Shown piece after piece: positions 18,993 through 26,585 of a stretch of DNA of 64,000 nt (position 1 is the first letter of the stretch; each line of letters starts with the position of its first letter). The notes beneath the pieces were generated by a model. It saw nothing but the letters and a program-made list of their open reading frames with translations, did not search any database and was not told the DNA's origin. Source of the DNA: Allobosea vaviloviae. GTDB taxonomy: Bacteria > Pseudomonadota > Alphaproteobacteria > Rhizobiales > Beijerinckiaceae. The stretch spans positions 372,001 through 436,000 of the forward strand of contig NZ_LGSZ01000048.1 of the NCBI RefSeq assembly GCF_001298265.1, given 5' to 3'. A program made the translations under genes and the position numbers.

Positions 18993-19096
18993 CGTCATGC
19001 TCGGGCTTGACCCGAGCATCTCGTGACGAGAAGCCCCCGGCGCCTCACTCAGCCTGAGATTCTCGGGTCTGCGCTTCGCTTCGCCCGAGAATGACG
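18993..19096. repeat. GTCAT-bounded palindromic repeat
   Basis: Begins CGTCATGCTCGGGCTTGACCC and ends CGAGAATGACG. The left half is its own palindrome (TGCTCGGG/CCCGAGCA around CTTGA), and the right half pairs TTCTCGGG with CCCGAGAA. Located between convergent genes; same family as the copies near 23.8, 60.4 and 61.4 kb. Confidence 0.8.
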
Positions 19097-19110
19097 CCTG
19101 ACGGGACTGC

Positions 19111-20001
19111 CTAAATCGCCTCCGGCGCGATCCGCAGCCAGCCTTCCAGCGTCTCGCCGGGCTGAAGCCGCTTGAGCGGCGCGGCCTGGCGCGCGGGCGC
19201 CTCGCTCGGCGAGCCAATCGCATGGCTCTGCGGCTCGATGCAGAGAAACTCCGCGCCGGCGGGTGCCCAGACCACGGGACAGCGCAGGCTTTTGCTCGCC
19301 GTCAAGACGATCGCGAGGCCGGTCGATGGCGTCTCGATCCGCGCCGTGCCGTCCCAGCCAAGGAAGCTCCAGGCGGTCTCGCGGCCCGTGGCGAAAACCG
19401 GCTTGCCGGCATAGGGACCGCCTTCGGCCAGCGGCTTCGACCCCGTCGCACGGAAGGCCTCGCCGAAGACGAGCGCTCCACGAGCGGTCATACCGAGCCG
19501 CGTATCCGCCGCGCAGGGAAACCAGGGATGATGGCCGATTCCATAGGGTAGGACCCGGTCGGCCTCGTTGGTGATCGCCAATTTGACGGTCATACCGGCG
19601 TCGTCGAGGCCAATCTCCTGCTTGACCCGGTAGCGATACGGGTCCGGCCCCTCGCTGCGGCGGTGCTCGAGCACGGTATGGCCAGCGGTATGGCCAAGTA
19701 TGGCCCAGGCGGACTGCCAGCCGAAGCCGTGAATGTTGCCGCCGCCGCGCGGATTGTTGTCCGGAACCGAGAAGCGCGTCGTCCCGTCGTCGACGATACC
19801 GTCGAAGGCACGGTTGGCGAAGGGCGCCATCACCCAGCTTCCCATCATGTTCGGCGCAGCCGTCGAGGGCACGGCGCCGTCGGGCGAATGCAGCAGCTTG
19901 TGCAGGCGCCCATCCCGGCCGCGCCAGTCGAGCGCTGCGATGATGCCGCCGGCCTCCGGATGGATGCGGGCGCTCAGAGGTCCGGCTGTCAGCGTGAGCA
20001 T
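19111..20001 (-). CDS. Aldose 1-epimerase family protein (GalM-like)
   Basis: Mutarotase-fold enzyme interconverting alpha and beta anomers of aldoses. The key residues are visible: NIHGFGW with the first His-Gly pair, the catalytic His in YGIGHHPWF near residue 165, and the catalytic Glu in FLCIEPQSHAIG near residue 263. The ATG chosen gives MLTLTAGPLSARIHPEAGG, the usual start of this subfamily; the frame runs further upstream into the IclR gene. It is on the same strand as the IclR gene with 14 bases between stop and start, so they may share a transcript. Confidence 0.87.
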   Translation of the reverse strand: MLTLTAGPLSARIHPEAGGIIAALDWRGRDGRLHKLLHSPDGAVPSTAAPNMMGSWVMAPFANRAFDGIVDDGTTRFSVPDNNPRGGGNIHGFGWQSAWAILGHTAGHTVLEHRRSEGPDPYRYRVKQEIGLDDAGMTVKLAITNEADRVLPYGIGHHPWFPCAADTRLGMTARGALVFGEAFRATGSKPLAEGGPYAGKPVFATGRETAWSFLGWDGTARIETPSTGLAIVLTASKSLRCPVVWAPAGAEFLCIEPQSHAIGSPSEAPARQAAPLKRLQPGETLEGWLRIAPEAI

Positions 20002-20015
20002 GCGGCGTTCCTGCC

Positions 20016-20783
20016 TTATGTGATGAGCGGGCGCAGCATCGCCTGGAGTGCGCGCATGCGCGGCAGGACATGCTCTGCCATATCCCTCGCCGAGCTCCGC
20101 TGCACCTGGCCCGAAATGTTGAACGCGGCGATGACCTCGCCGCGCGCGTTGAACAGCGGCATGGCCAGCGAGATCAGCCCGAGCTCGAGCTCCTGGTCGA
20201 CGATGCAATGGCCCTGCACTCGCACGGTCGCCAGGATTTCCGCGAGTTTCGCCGGGTCCGTGACCGTATGCGGGGTCAGCGCGCGCGGCTTGCCGGCGAG
20301 GATGCGCGCCTGCGCGTCGGCGGGATCGCGAAAGGCCAGCAAGACCCGCCCCATCGAGGTGCAGAAGGCCGGCAGCCGCGTGCCGACGGAGAGGCCGACC
20401 GACATGATCCGCCGCTGCGCCGAGCGCGCGATATAGACGATCTCGTGCCCGTCGAGCAGCGAGGCCGAAGAGGATTCATGGGTTTCCTCGGAGAGCCGCT
20501 CCAGGAAGGGCTGCACCAGTTGCGGCAGCGCGGTCGAGGCCAGCCAGGCATGGCCGAGCCGCAGCACGCGCGGCGTCAGCCGGAAGAACTTGCCGTCGAA
20601 CTCCGCGTAGCCGAGGCGCGCCAGCGTCAGCAGGCAGCGCCGCGCGGCGGCGCGGGAGAGGTCGGTCGCGCGGGCGACATCGGCGATGGTGAGCTTGTCA
20701 TGGGCGGCGTCGAAGCATTCGATCACCGCCAATCCTTTCTCAAGGGCGGCCATGTGATCACGGTCGGGCGCTTCCTCCGGCAT
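20016..20783 (-). CDS. IclR family regulator, PcaR/PobR type
   Basis: Regulator of aromatic (protocatechuate/beta-ketoadipate) catabolism by context. The N-terminal winged helix is visible (LTIADVARATDLSRAAARRCLLTLARLGY), and the C-terminal IclR effector domain shows SASLLDGHEIVYIARS, GTRLPAFCTSMGRVLLA and the ending QRSSARDMAEHVLPRM. The 255-residue length, the subfamily sequence style and the divergent placement next to pcaI all point to PcaR. The 82-base gap to pcaI contains repeated GTGCGATAA boxes, its likely binding site. The effector is probably beta-ketoadipate or protocatechuate (inference). Confidence 0.87.
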   Translation of the reverse strand: MPEEAPDRDHMAALEKGLAVIECFDAAHDKLTIADVARATDLSRAAARRCLLTLARLGYAEFDGKFFRLTPRVLRLGHAWLASTALPQLVQPFLERLSEETHESSSASLLDGHEIVYIARSAQRRIMSVGLSVGTRLPAFCTSMGRVLLAFRDPADAQARILAGKPRALTPHTVTDPAKLAEILATVRVQGHCIVDQELELGLISLAMPLFNARGEVIAAFNISGQVQRSSARDMAEHVLPRMRALQAMLRPLIT

Positions 20784-20812
20784 CCTTGACCGCCTGCTCC
20801 CAGCGCCTTAAA

Positions 20813-20846
20813 GTGCGATAATCAGAACGTTGTGCGATAAACGCAC
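20813..20846. promoter_or_regulatory. Probable PcaR-type operator
   Basis: Two direct GTGCGATAA boxes start 19 bases apart (20813 and 20832), about two helical turns. The second is part of an exact palindrome GTGCG-ATAAA-CGCAC. The site lies between the divergent IclR gene and pcaI, ending 20 bases before the pcaI start codon, so binding could control both. Confidence 0.6.
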
Positions 20847-20865
20847 ATATCGGGGAGATGTCAAG

Positions 20866-21723
20866 GTGGCTGAATTCGTCTCCCTCGCGCAGGGAATCGA
20901 GGCGGTCGTGAGCGATGGCTGCTCCGTCGCCATGGAAGGCTTCACCCATCTGATTCCGCATGCGGCCGGACATGAGACGATCCGGCAGGGCAAGCGCCGC
21001 CTGACCCTGATCCGAATGACGCCGGATTTGATCTACGACCAGTTGATCGGCACCGGCTGCGCGGAGAAGCTGATCTTCTCCTGGGGCGGCAATCCCGGCG
21101 TAGGCTCGCTGCACCGTTTCCGCGACGCGGTCGAGAACGGCTGGCCTCACAAGCTGGAGATCGAGGAGCACAGCCACGCCGCCATGGCCAATGCCTATGA
21201 GGCCGGCGCGGCGAACCTGCCCTTCGCGGCCTTCCGTGGCTACAAGGGCGTCGACCTGCCCAGCGTCAACCCGCAGATCCGCTCGGTCACCTGCCCCTAT
21301 TCCGGAGAGGTGCTGGCGACGGTGCCTGCGATCCGGCCGGATGCGGCGATCATCCACGCGCTCAAGGCCGATCGCGAGGGCAATGTCCTGCTGGAGGGCA
21401 TCGTCGGCGTGCAGAAAGAGGCGGTTCTGGCCGCGAAGCGCTCGCTCGTCACGGTCGAGGAGATCGTCGATGATTTCGGCCCGCGCAACGCCAATGCGGT
21501 GATCCTGCCGTCCTGGGCGGTCACCGCGATCGCCCATGTGCCGGGCGGCGCCTATCCGTCCTATGCGCATGGCTATTACAAGCGCGCCAACGACTTCTAC
21601 ATCGCCTGGGACAAGATCGCCCGCGAACGCGACACGTTCTTGTCCTGGATCAAGGACAATGTGCTCGACAAGGGCCCCGATGTCTTCGCGCGTCATGCGC
21701 TTTCAACGAGGGAGGCGGCGTGA
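20866..21723 (+). CDS. pcaI: 3-oxoadipate CoA-transferase subunit A
   Basis: Alpha subunit of the succinyl-CoA:3-oxoadipate CoA-transferase that activates beta-ketoadipate before thiolysis. Family I CoA-transferase features are visible: VSDGCSVAMEGFTHL at the N-terminus and MTPDLIYDQLIGTGCAEKLIFSWGGNPG near residues 50-80. The GTG start has GGGGAG 8 bases upstream; the alternative TTG at 20830 lies inside the operator and has no ribosome site. The stop overlaps the pcaJ ATG by one base. Confidence 0.92.
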   Translation: MAEFVSLAQGIEAVVSDGCSVAMEGFTHLIPHAAGHETIRQGKRRLTLIRMTPDLIYDQLIGTGCAEKLIFSWGGNPGVGSLHRFRDAVENGWPHKLEIEEHSHAAMANAYEAGAANLPFAAFRGYKGVDLPSVNPQIRSVTCPYSGEVLATVPAIRPDAAIIHALKADREGNVLLEGIVGVQKEAVLAAKRSLVTVEEIVDDFGPRNANAVILPSWAVTAIAHVPGGAYPSYAHGYYKRANDFYIAWDKIARERDTFLSWIKDNVLDKGPDVFARHALSTREAA

Positions 21724-22493
21724 TGACAGCGACCCCGACCGAAATGATGACGATCGCGGCCGCCCGGCTGCTGAGCGACACCGATGTCTGCTTCGTCGGC
21801 ATCGGCGCACCCTCGGCCGCCTGCAACCTGGCGCGGCTGACCCATGCGCCGAAGATCACGCTGATCTACGAATCCGGCACGCTCTCGACCCGGCCGACCG
21901 TGCTGCCGCTTTCGATCGGCGACGGCGAGCTTTGCGACACGGCGCTGACCACGGTGGCCGTGCCCGAGATGTTCCGCTACTGGCTGCAGGGCGGGCGCAT
22001 CACCATCGGCTTCCTCGGCGGCGCCCAGATCGACCGTTTCGCCAACCTCAACACCACGGTCGTCGGCCCCTATGACGCCCCGAAGGTGCGCCTGCCGGGC
22101 GGCGGCGGCGCGCCTGAGATCGCCAGCAATTGCGGCCAGATCTTCATCACCATGGCGATGGGCACCCGCGCCTTCGTCGAGAAACTGCCCTTCATCACCT
22201 CCTTCGGCCATGGCACGGGCAAGGGCGACCGCGCCGCGCTCGGCCTCACCACGAAGGGGCCGACCAAAATCATGACCGATCTCTGCGTGCTCGAGCCCGA
22301 TCCGCAGACGGCGGAACTGACAGTCGTCTCGCTGCATCCCGGCGTGACGCGCGAACAGGTCCAGGCGGGCTGCGCCTGGCCGCTGCGCTTTGCCGCCGAT
22401 GTGACGGAAACGCCGGCGGCGACCGAGCAGGAACTCTCCGTGCTGCGCGATCTTCATGCTCGCACGCGGCAAGCCCATGGAGTGGCGGCATGA
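21723..22493 (+). CDS. pcaJ: 3-oxoadipate CoA-transferase subunit B
   Basis: Beta subunit of the same CoA-transferase. The catalytic Glu of family I enzymes is in LIYESGTLSTRP (around residue 45), and NTTVVGPYDAPKVRLPGGGGAPEIA is the glycine-rich segment near residue 120. TGATG couples it to pcaI, and its own stop overlaps the pcaH start (ATGA). A GTG one codon upstream is the only other start option. Confidence 0.92.
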   Translation: MTATPTEMMTIAAARLLSDTDVCFVGIGAPSAACNLARLTHAPKITLIYESGTLSTRPTVLPLSIGDGELCDTALTTVAVPEMFRYWLQGGRITIGFLGGAQIDRFANLNTTVVGPYDAPKVRLPGGGGAPEIASNCGQIFITMAMGTRAFVEKLPFITSFGHGTGKGDRAALGLTTKGPTKIMTDLCVLEPDPQTAELTVVSLHPGVTREQVQAGCAWPLRFAADVTETPAATEQELSVLRDLHARTRQAHGVAA

Positions 22494-23200
22494 GCCTGAT
22501 TTACCCCAGAGACAGCCTGAAGGCCCACCCGCTCAATGCGACGCCGGCCTATGGCTCGACGGTGAAGCGAGCCCCGTCGAAGCCGCTGATCCTGCTGCCG
22601 CATACGCTTTCGGAGACGACCGGCCCGGTCTTCGGCCATACCGGCGTCGCCGCTGGCGATTCCGACCTGACCCGCCAGCATCAGGGCGAACCGCTGGGCG
22701 AGCGCATCATCGTCTCCGGCCGCGTCCTCGACGAGGACGGCCGGCCCGTGCCGCACACGCTGGTCGAGATCTGGCAGGCGAATGCCGGCGGCCGCTATGT
22801 CCATGTCCGCGACCAGCACCCGGCCCCGCTCGACCCGAACTTCACCGGCGCCGGCCGGGCGCTGACCGATGCCGAGGGGCGCTATCGCTTCGTCACGATC
22901 AAGCCTGGCGCCTATCCCTGGCGCAACCACCACAATGCCTGGCGGCCGGCCCATATCCATTTCTCGCTGTTTGGGCCGAGCTTCCTGTCGCGCGTGATCA
23001 CGCAGATGTATTTCCCGGGCGATCCGCTGTTCAAATACGACCCGATCTTCCAGTCGGTCACCGATGAACGCGCCCGCGAACGCCTGATCTCGCGCTTCGA
23101 TCTCGGCACCACCGAGCCCGAATGGGCACTGGGCTACACCTTCGACATCGTCCTGCGCGGCCGCAACGCGACGCCGGTGGAGGAGCCCCATGACCACTGA
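22490..23200 (+). CDS. pcaH: Protocatechuate 3,4-dioxygenase beta subunit
   Basis: Iron-bearing subunit of the intradiol dioxygenase that opens protocatechuate to beta-carboxy-cis,cis-muconate. The Fe(III) ligands are recognisable: Tyr in ANAGGRYVH, Tyr in KPGAYPWRNHHNAW, and the two His of RPAHIHFSLFG. The 236-residue length is right for PcaH. ATGA overlap links it to pcaJ. Its end overlaps pcaG by 11 bases. Confidence 0.95.
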   Translation: MSLIYPRDSLKAHPLNATPAYGSTVKRAPSKPLILLPHTLSETTGPVFGHTGVAAGDSDLTRQHQGEPLGERIIVSGRVLDEDGRPVPHTLVEIWQANAGGRYVHVRDQHPAPLDPNFTGAGRALTDAEGRYRFVTIKPGAYPWRNHHNAWRPAHIHFSLFGPSFLSRVITQMYFPGDPLFKYDPIFQSVTDERARERLISRFDLGTTEPEWALGYTFDIVLRGRNATPVEEPHDH

Positions 23201-23789
23201 GACACAAGCACGGCAAGCGGCCGGGCCGGATTTCGGCATCACGCCGTCCCAGACCATCGGGCCCTTCTTCGCCTATGCCCTGACGCCGCGCGCCTATGGC
23301 GGGCCGGAACTCGCCACCGAACAGGTCGCGGGCGAGGGCGTGGAGGGAGAGCGCATCCGCATCGAAGGCCATGTCTATGACGGTGATGGCGCGGTCGTGA
23401 TCGATGCCATGATCGAGATCTGGCAGGCCGATGCGCGAGGACGCTTCAACACCTCCGGCAATGCAGGCTTTTCCGGCTTCGGTCGCGCCGAGGCGACGGC
23501 CGAGGGCGGCTTTCACTTCGAGACGATCCGGCCAGGTGCGATAGAAGGTCCCGGTGGCACGATGCAGGCGCCGCATCTCTCGGTCTCCGTCTTTGCCCGC
23601 GGAATTCTGGTCCGCTTGGCGACGCGGATCTATTTCGAAGGCGAGCCGGGCAATGCGGCAGATCCGGTGCTGGCGCTGGTTCCGGCCGAGCGGCGCGAGA
23701 CGCTGATCGCCAAGCGCGATGAGAATGGCGTCTATCGCTTCGACATCCGCCTGCAGGGCGAGGGCGAGACGGCGTTCTTCGCGGCGTGA
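23190..23789 (+). CDS. pcaG: Protocatechuate 3,4-dioxygenase alpha subunit
   Basis: Structural partner of PcaH in the protocatechuate dioxygenase. It shares the intradiol fold (ITPSQTIGPFFAYAL at the N-terminus, AMIEIWQADARGRFN in the middle, PHLSVSVFARGILVRLATRIYF later) but lacks the iron-ligand Tyr/His set, as is normal for alpha subunits. Last gene of the overlapping pcaIJHG group; pcaB, pcaC, pcaD and pcaF are not in this window. Confidence 0.94.
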   Translation: MTTETQARQAAGPDFGITPSQTIGPFFAYALTPRAYGGPELATEQVAGEGVEGERIRIEGHVYDGDGAVVIDAMIEIWQADARGRFNTSGNAGFSGFGRAEATAEGGFHFETIRPGAIEGPGGTMQAPHLSVSVFARGILVRLATRIYFEGEPGNAADPVLALVPAERRETLIAKRDENGVYRFDIRLQGEGETAFFAA

Positions 23790-23797
23790 ACCCTGGT

Positions 23798-23875
23798 CGT
23801 CATGCCCGGGCTTGACCCGGGCATCTCTCGCAGGAGATTCTCAGGCTCTGCGCTACGCTTCGCCCGAGAATGACG
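23798..23875. repeat. GTCAT-bounded palindromic repeat
   Basis: Left end CGTCATGCCCGGGCTTGACC forms a perfect stem with the following CCGGGCAT; the right end is CGCCCGAGAATGACG. It follows pcaG by 8 bases, so it could act as a 3-prime-end hairpin for the pca transcript. Confidence 0.8.
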
Positions 23876-23906
23876 GGAGCGTCAGCAACCAGCCGGAGCC
23901 CTTCCC

Positions 23907-24803
23907 ATGCCCAGACCCCTGATCGCTCTCGACTGGGGCACGACGCGCGCTCGCGCCTTCCTGATCTCGGAATCCGGTGAGGTCCTTGAGCGCCGCAGCG
24001 CCGATCAGGGCATCCAGTCGGTTCCTCCAGGCGGTTTTCCGGCGGCTTTCGATGCGATCGCGGGCGATCTGCGCCGAGCCTCGCCCGATGCGGCCATCGT
24101 GCTCGCCGGCATGGTCGGCAGCCGCAATGGCTGGATCGAAGCGCATTACGTCGCCTGCCCGGCCTCGCCCGAGGAGATCGCCGCCGCCGGCATGAAGGTC
24201 ACGCTGGCGGACGGATCGCCCGCGACCATCCTGCCCGGCCTCTCCTGCGACGAGGGCGCCTTCGACGTGATGCGCGGCGAGGAGACGCTGATCGTCGGCC
24301 TGCGCCTCGCAGATGGCATCGCCTGCCTGCCGGGCACCCATTCGAAATGGGCGCGGATCGAGGGCGGCCGCATCACCCGCTTCGCCAGCTTCATGACCGG
24401 CGAAATCTATGGCCTGCTGCGGCAGCATTCGATCCTGTCGCGGTTGGCACAAGAGCCCTCGGGCGATGATGCGGCGCGCGGGACCGCGGACGGGCTCGCC
24501 GCTGCCGCCCGCCCCGGTGGCCTGCTCAACACGGCCTTCGCATCACGTTCGGAGGTCCTGGCCGGCCGCCTGCCGGGCGGCGCGGTCGGCCCCTATCTCT
24601 CAGCGCTGCTGGTCGGCCATGAGGTCGCGGGCGCGCAGGCGCTGCTCGGCCGCAGCGACACCGTCCATCTCGTCGCCGACGGCGCGCTGGCGCAAAGCTA
24701 TGGCGCGGCGCTTGCGGCAGCCGGGATCGCGGCGACGCTGACGACGCCGGAGGCGGCCTTCATCGCCGGCGTTCGTCGGCTCTTTGAAAGTGTGTCAGCA
24801 TGA
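23907..24803 (+). CDS. dgoK: 2-dehydro-3-deoxygalactonokinase
   Basis: Kinase of the De Ley-Doudoroff pathway, phosphorylating 2-keto-3-deoxy-galactonate. The N-terminal ATP-binding start ALDWGTTRARAFL and the strongly conserved LPGTHSKWARIEGGRI and FASFMTGEIYGLLRQHSIL motifs identify the DgoK family. The 298-residue length is typical. Four-base ATGA overlap joins it to the ribokinase gene. The usual aldolase partner (dgoA) is not next to it. Confidence 0.93.
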   Translation: MPRPLIALDWGTTRARAFLISESGEVLERRSADQGIQSVPPGGFPAAFDAIAGDLRRASPDAAIVLAGMVGSRNGWIEAHYVACPASPEEIAAAGMKVTLADGSPATILPGLSCDEGAFDVMRGEETLIVGLRLADGIACLPGTHSKWARIEGGRITRFASFMTGEIYGLLRQHSILSRLAQEPSGDDAARGTADGLAAAARPGGLLNTAFASRSEVLAGRLPGGAVGPYLSALLVGHEVAGAQALLGRSDTVHLVADGALAQSYGAALAAAGIAATLTTPEAAFIAGVRRLFESVSA

Positions 24804-25708
24804 TCGTGGTCTTCGGCTCGCTCAATGTCGATCTGGTCACGGCCGTCGAGCGCCTGCCCGGCGCGGGCGAGACGGTGATCGGCCCGGCCTATGAGCTCCA
24901 TCCGGGCGGCAAGGGCGCCAACCAGGCGCTCGCGGCCCGCCGTGCCGGAGCCGAGGTCGTGCTGGTCGGCGCGGTCGGGCGCGACGGCTTCGCCGACATC
25001 GCGCTGTCGCTGCTCGCGGCTGACGGGGTCGATCTGTCCGATGTCGCCCGCGTCGAGGCGCCCACCGGCGCTGCCTTCATCGCGGTCGATGCCGCAGGCT
25101 CGAACCAGATCGTCGTCGCGGCAGGGGCGAATGCGCTCGCCCGTGCAGATGCCTTGGCCAGTCTGTCGCTGGGCGAAGGCGACATCCTGCTGCTGCAACG
25201 CGAGGTTCCCGAAGCGGAATGCCTGGTAGCGGCGCGGAGGATGAAGCGTGCCGGCGGCCGCGTCATCCTGAACCTCGCCCCAGCCGGACCACCCGCGGAC
25301 GAATTGCTCGACTGCCTCGATATCCTGATCGTCAATGAGCACGAGGCGCTCGTCCTGGCGCAATCCCTCGGCTGGCTCGAGCGCGAGCCCGATGCGATCG
25401 CCAGACGCTGCGACGCCGAGCGTGGAATCGCCTGCATCGCGACGCTGGGGGCGGACGGCGCCGTGGGCTGGCATGGCGGCGTCTGCCGCAGGCTTGCCGC
25501 ACCCACTGTTGCGGTCGTGGATACGGTCGCGGCGGGCGACAGCTTCACCGGCGCCTTCGCCGCCGCGCTCTCGGCCGGTTTTGGCTTTTCAGGCGCGCTG
25601 CAGCGCGGTCTCGCGGCCGGATCGCTCGCCTGCACGGTGGCGGGGGCGCAGCCCAGCGTGCCGCGTCGAGAGGCGATCGAGGCCATGGTCGGACAATCGT
25701 TCCTTTAG
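24800..25708 (+). CDS. Ribokinase-like PfkB family sugar kinase
   Basis: Carbohydrate kinase of the PfkB family, closest in look to ribokinase (ribose to ribose-5-phosphate). The first signature is visible in HPGGKGANQALAARRAG near residues 34-50. The second, DTVAAGDSFTGAFAAAL near residue 235, holds the catalytic Asp and the anion hole. NEHEALVL near residue 178 is also typical. Overlap with dgoK suggests a joint role in sugar or sugar-acid use, so the true substrate may be another pentose or sugar acid. Confidence 0.87.
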   Translation: MIVVFGSLNVDLVTAVERLPGAGETVIGPAYELHPGGKGANQALAARRAGAEVVLVGAVGRDGFADIALSLLAADGVDLSDVARVEAPTGAAFIAVDAAGSNQIVVAAGANALARADALASLSLGEGDILLLQREVPEAECLVAARRMKRAGGRVILNLAPAGPPADELLDCLDILIVNEHEALVLAQSLGWLEREPDAIARRCDAERGIACIATLGADGAVGWHGGVCRRLAAPTVAVVDTVAAGDSFTGAFAAALSAGFGFSGALQRGLAAGSLACTVAGAQPSVPRREAIEAMVGQSFL

Positions 25709-25889
25709 CGCCGGGATCAGTGCTGCCATCCTCGTCGTCTCGCGCCATGCGGCAAGCCCGCGTTAAGTCTGTTTCCCTCGCGCGGGCGCCAAGGCAGGCA
25801 AATGGCCGAATCCGAGCGTGCCTCTTCACCCTTCGGCAGGGACTGCCCGTCATCGTTTCCGCAAGGTCACTGGTGGAGACAAGGTCGCG

Positions 25890-26456
25890 ATGGGCCAAAG
25901 GCCGATCATCTGGGCGCTGGGCGTTGTCGCCATGGCATCGATCAGCGCGCTGGGCTACGGGCCGAGGCTGGCCCGCCTCGTCGGCATGGACGAACCCCAA
26001 AGCGCGGCCTCGGTCACAGCCGCCAGCCCGGCCTCGGGCGCTCGCCCCGAGGCGGGCAAGACCAGCACTTCCAAGCCGGCGGAGCCTCCGACCCTCACCG
26101 TCGCCGCGGATTATCGCGGCCATTACGTCGTTCATCCCTCGATCGACAATTTCCGAATCCAGATGCTGGTCGATACCGGGGCGAGCCTCGTCGCGCTGAC
26201 GGCGAAGGATGCGCGTGCGCTTGGCATCCAGCTGTCCTCGGCTGACTACAAAATGTCGCTCAACACCGCCAACGGCACGGTCCGCGGGGCGCGCGTCAAT
26301 CTGCGGGAGGTCAGGCTCGGCTCGATCCTCGTGCGCAATGTCGAGGCCGTCGTCCTGCCGGAAGGCGCGCTCTCGATGAGCCTGCTCGGCACCTCCTTCC
26401 TCGGCAAGCTCAGGGGCTACGAGGTCCAGACCGGCCGCATGGTCCTGCGCGGCTGA
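25890..26456 (+). CDS. TIGR02281-type retropepsin-like aspartic protease, membrane-anchored
   Basis: 188-residue clan AA aspartic protease with an N-terminal membrane anchor (IIWALGVVAMASISALGYG), an Ala/Ser-rich linker to about residue 65, then the retropepsin-like domain. The active site LVDTGASLVALT holds the single catalytic Asp (dimer needed), and the hydrophobic-Gly partner motif LLGTSFLGKL is near the C-terminus. This is the usual architecture of the alphaproteobacterial TIGR02281 family, of poorly known function. The ATG was chosen because it directly precedes the anchor. Confidence 0.85.
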   Translation: MGQRPIIWALGVVAMASISALGYGPRLARLVGMDEPQSAASVTAASPASGARPEAGKTSTSKPAEPPTLTVAADYRGHYVVHPSIDNFRIQMLVDTGASLVALTAKDARALGIQLSSADYKMSLNTANGTVRGARVNLREVRLGSILVRNVEAVVLPEGALSMSLLGTSFLGKLRGYEVQTGRMVLRG

Positions 26457-26585
26457 GGCCACCCAGATCGGCAGCCGCGAGTCTCGTTCCCATCGCGGCC
26501 GCGATTAGCTATGGCAGGACGTCGTTGTTGCGTCGCAACATCATCCCTATCATGCTGCAGCGCCACAGCCTGCCAAGCTCCCGCC

